Origin: DRGT01 sp035685445
Lineage (GTDB): Archaea > Thermoproteota > Nitrososphaeria > Nitrososphaerales > Nitrosopumilaceae
DNA length: 5,208 bases
Reading direction: 5' to 3'
NCBI GenBank assembly: GCA_035685445.1
Contig: DASSAK010000019.1
Span: 1 to 5,208 of the forward strand
Positions 5,110 through 5,208 of this stretch are shown here, in pieces. The notes beneath the pieces were generated by a model, which did not search any database, was not told the DNA's origin, and was given only the letters and a program-made list of their open reading frames with translations. Both the position numbers and the translations under genes were made by a program. Position 1 is the stretch's first letter. Every line of letters begins with the position of its first letter.

Positions 5110-5208
5110 TTAACAAATTGGCATTATTCCATTTGTAATTAACCATTGAATTCCTGAAACAAAATCCGAATCATCAATCTGTCCATCAGACCACCAACCA
5201 GCTGTTTG
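5110..5208 (-). CDS. C-terminal end of a surface-type protein (5' part outside window)
   Basis: The minus strand is open from the window edge to TAA at 5112-5110 and encodes 32 residues: QTAGWWSDGQIDDSDF, then VSGIQWLITNGIMPIC. This matches a repeated motif I recognise from thaumarchaeal exported proteins, of the form A-x-W-W-S/A-x-G-x-I-x-D-x-x-F-x-x-G-I-x-x-L-I-x-x-G-I-(I/M). The body of the protein is not visible, so neither its function nor its domain count can be stated. The protein ends in Cys one residue after the motif, with no PEFG tail. It is followed after 70 bases by the plastocyanin on the same strand, which has its own promoter. It has no start codon context in the window and is easily missed by start-based gene finding. 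Confidence 0.75.
   Translation of the reverse strand, partial: QTAGWWSDGQIDDSDFVSGIQWLITNGIMPIC

Noticed and set aside
5113..5136. Inverted repeat ACAAATTGG / CCATTTGT at the end of the right-edge gene as a terminator
   Set aside because: It has a bulge, lies entirely within the last codons up to the stop, and is not followed by a T tract on the minus strand.
1..5208. CRISPR arrays, tRNA or rRNA genes, insertion sequences, att sites
   Set aside because: No regularly spaced repeats, RNA-like folds, transposase frames or terminal repeats were seen; the window is almost wholly filled by the five coding regions.

Overview
The window looks like chromosomal DNA of an ammonia-oxidising archaeon of the Nitrososphaerota (Thaumarchaeota), close to Nitrosopumilus. 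The evidence is the AT-rich sequence, a secreted blue-copper protein ending in a PEFG-CTERM anchor, archaeal TATA boxes placed for leaderless or short-leader transcripts, and a surface-protein tail of a kind I recognise from these archaea at the right edge. This placement is inferred from sequence character, not from a search.

Layout from left to right: (1) the 3' part of a ZnuB/TroC/MntB-type metal ABC transporter permease on the + strand, cut by the window edge. (2) Converging on it with a 4-base stop-codon overlap, a 923-residue minus-strand membrane protein that joins a CopC copper-binding domain, a CopD membrane domain, a YtkA/FixH-like beta domain, a seven-bladed Vgb-like propeller and a C-terminal anchor. 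(3) A ~100-base divergent promoter region with TATA-like boxes for both directions and a perfect 7-bp inverted repeat. (4) A + strand gene for a ~206-residue secreted, C-terminally anchored protein of unknown function, with a signal peptide much like that of gene 2. (5) Converging on it after 14 bases, a minus-strand plastocyanin-like cupredoxin with all four type 1 copper ligands, a His-rich second domain and a PEFG-CTERM tail. (6) A 70-base gap with a TATA box and a Shine-Dalgarno site for the plastocyanin, then the last 32 codons of another minus-strand gene.

Three adjacent genes encode exported, membrane-anchored proteins. Two are clearly linked to copper, and the third starts (after predicted signal cleavage) with histidine, as CopC does. 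Copper carries much of the electron transport in ammonia-oxidising archaea, so a reasonable inference is a locus for extracytoplasmic copper capture or delivery and electron transfer, next to a metal permease. The most unusual element is the CopC-CopD-YtkA-propeller fusion. The most testable regulatory element is the inverted repeat between the divergent genes. I saw no RNA genes, mobile elements or CRISPR arrays.
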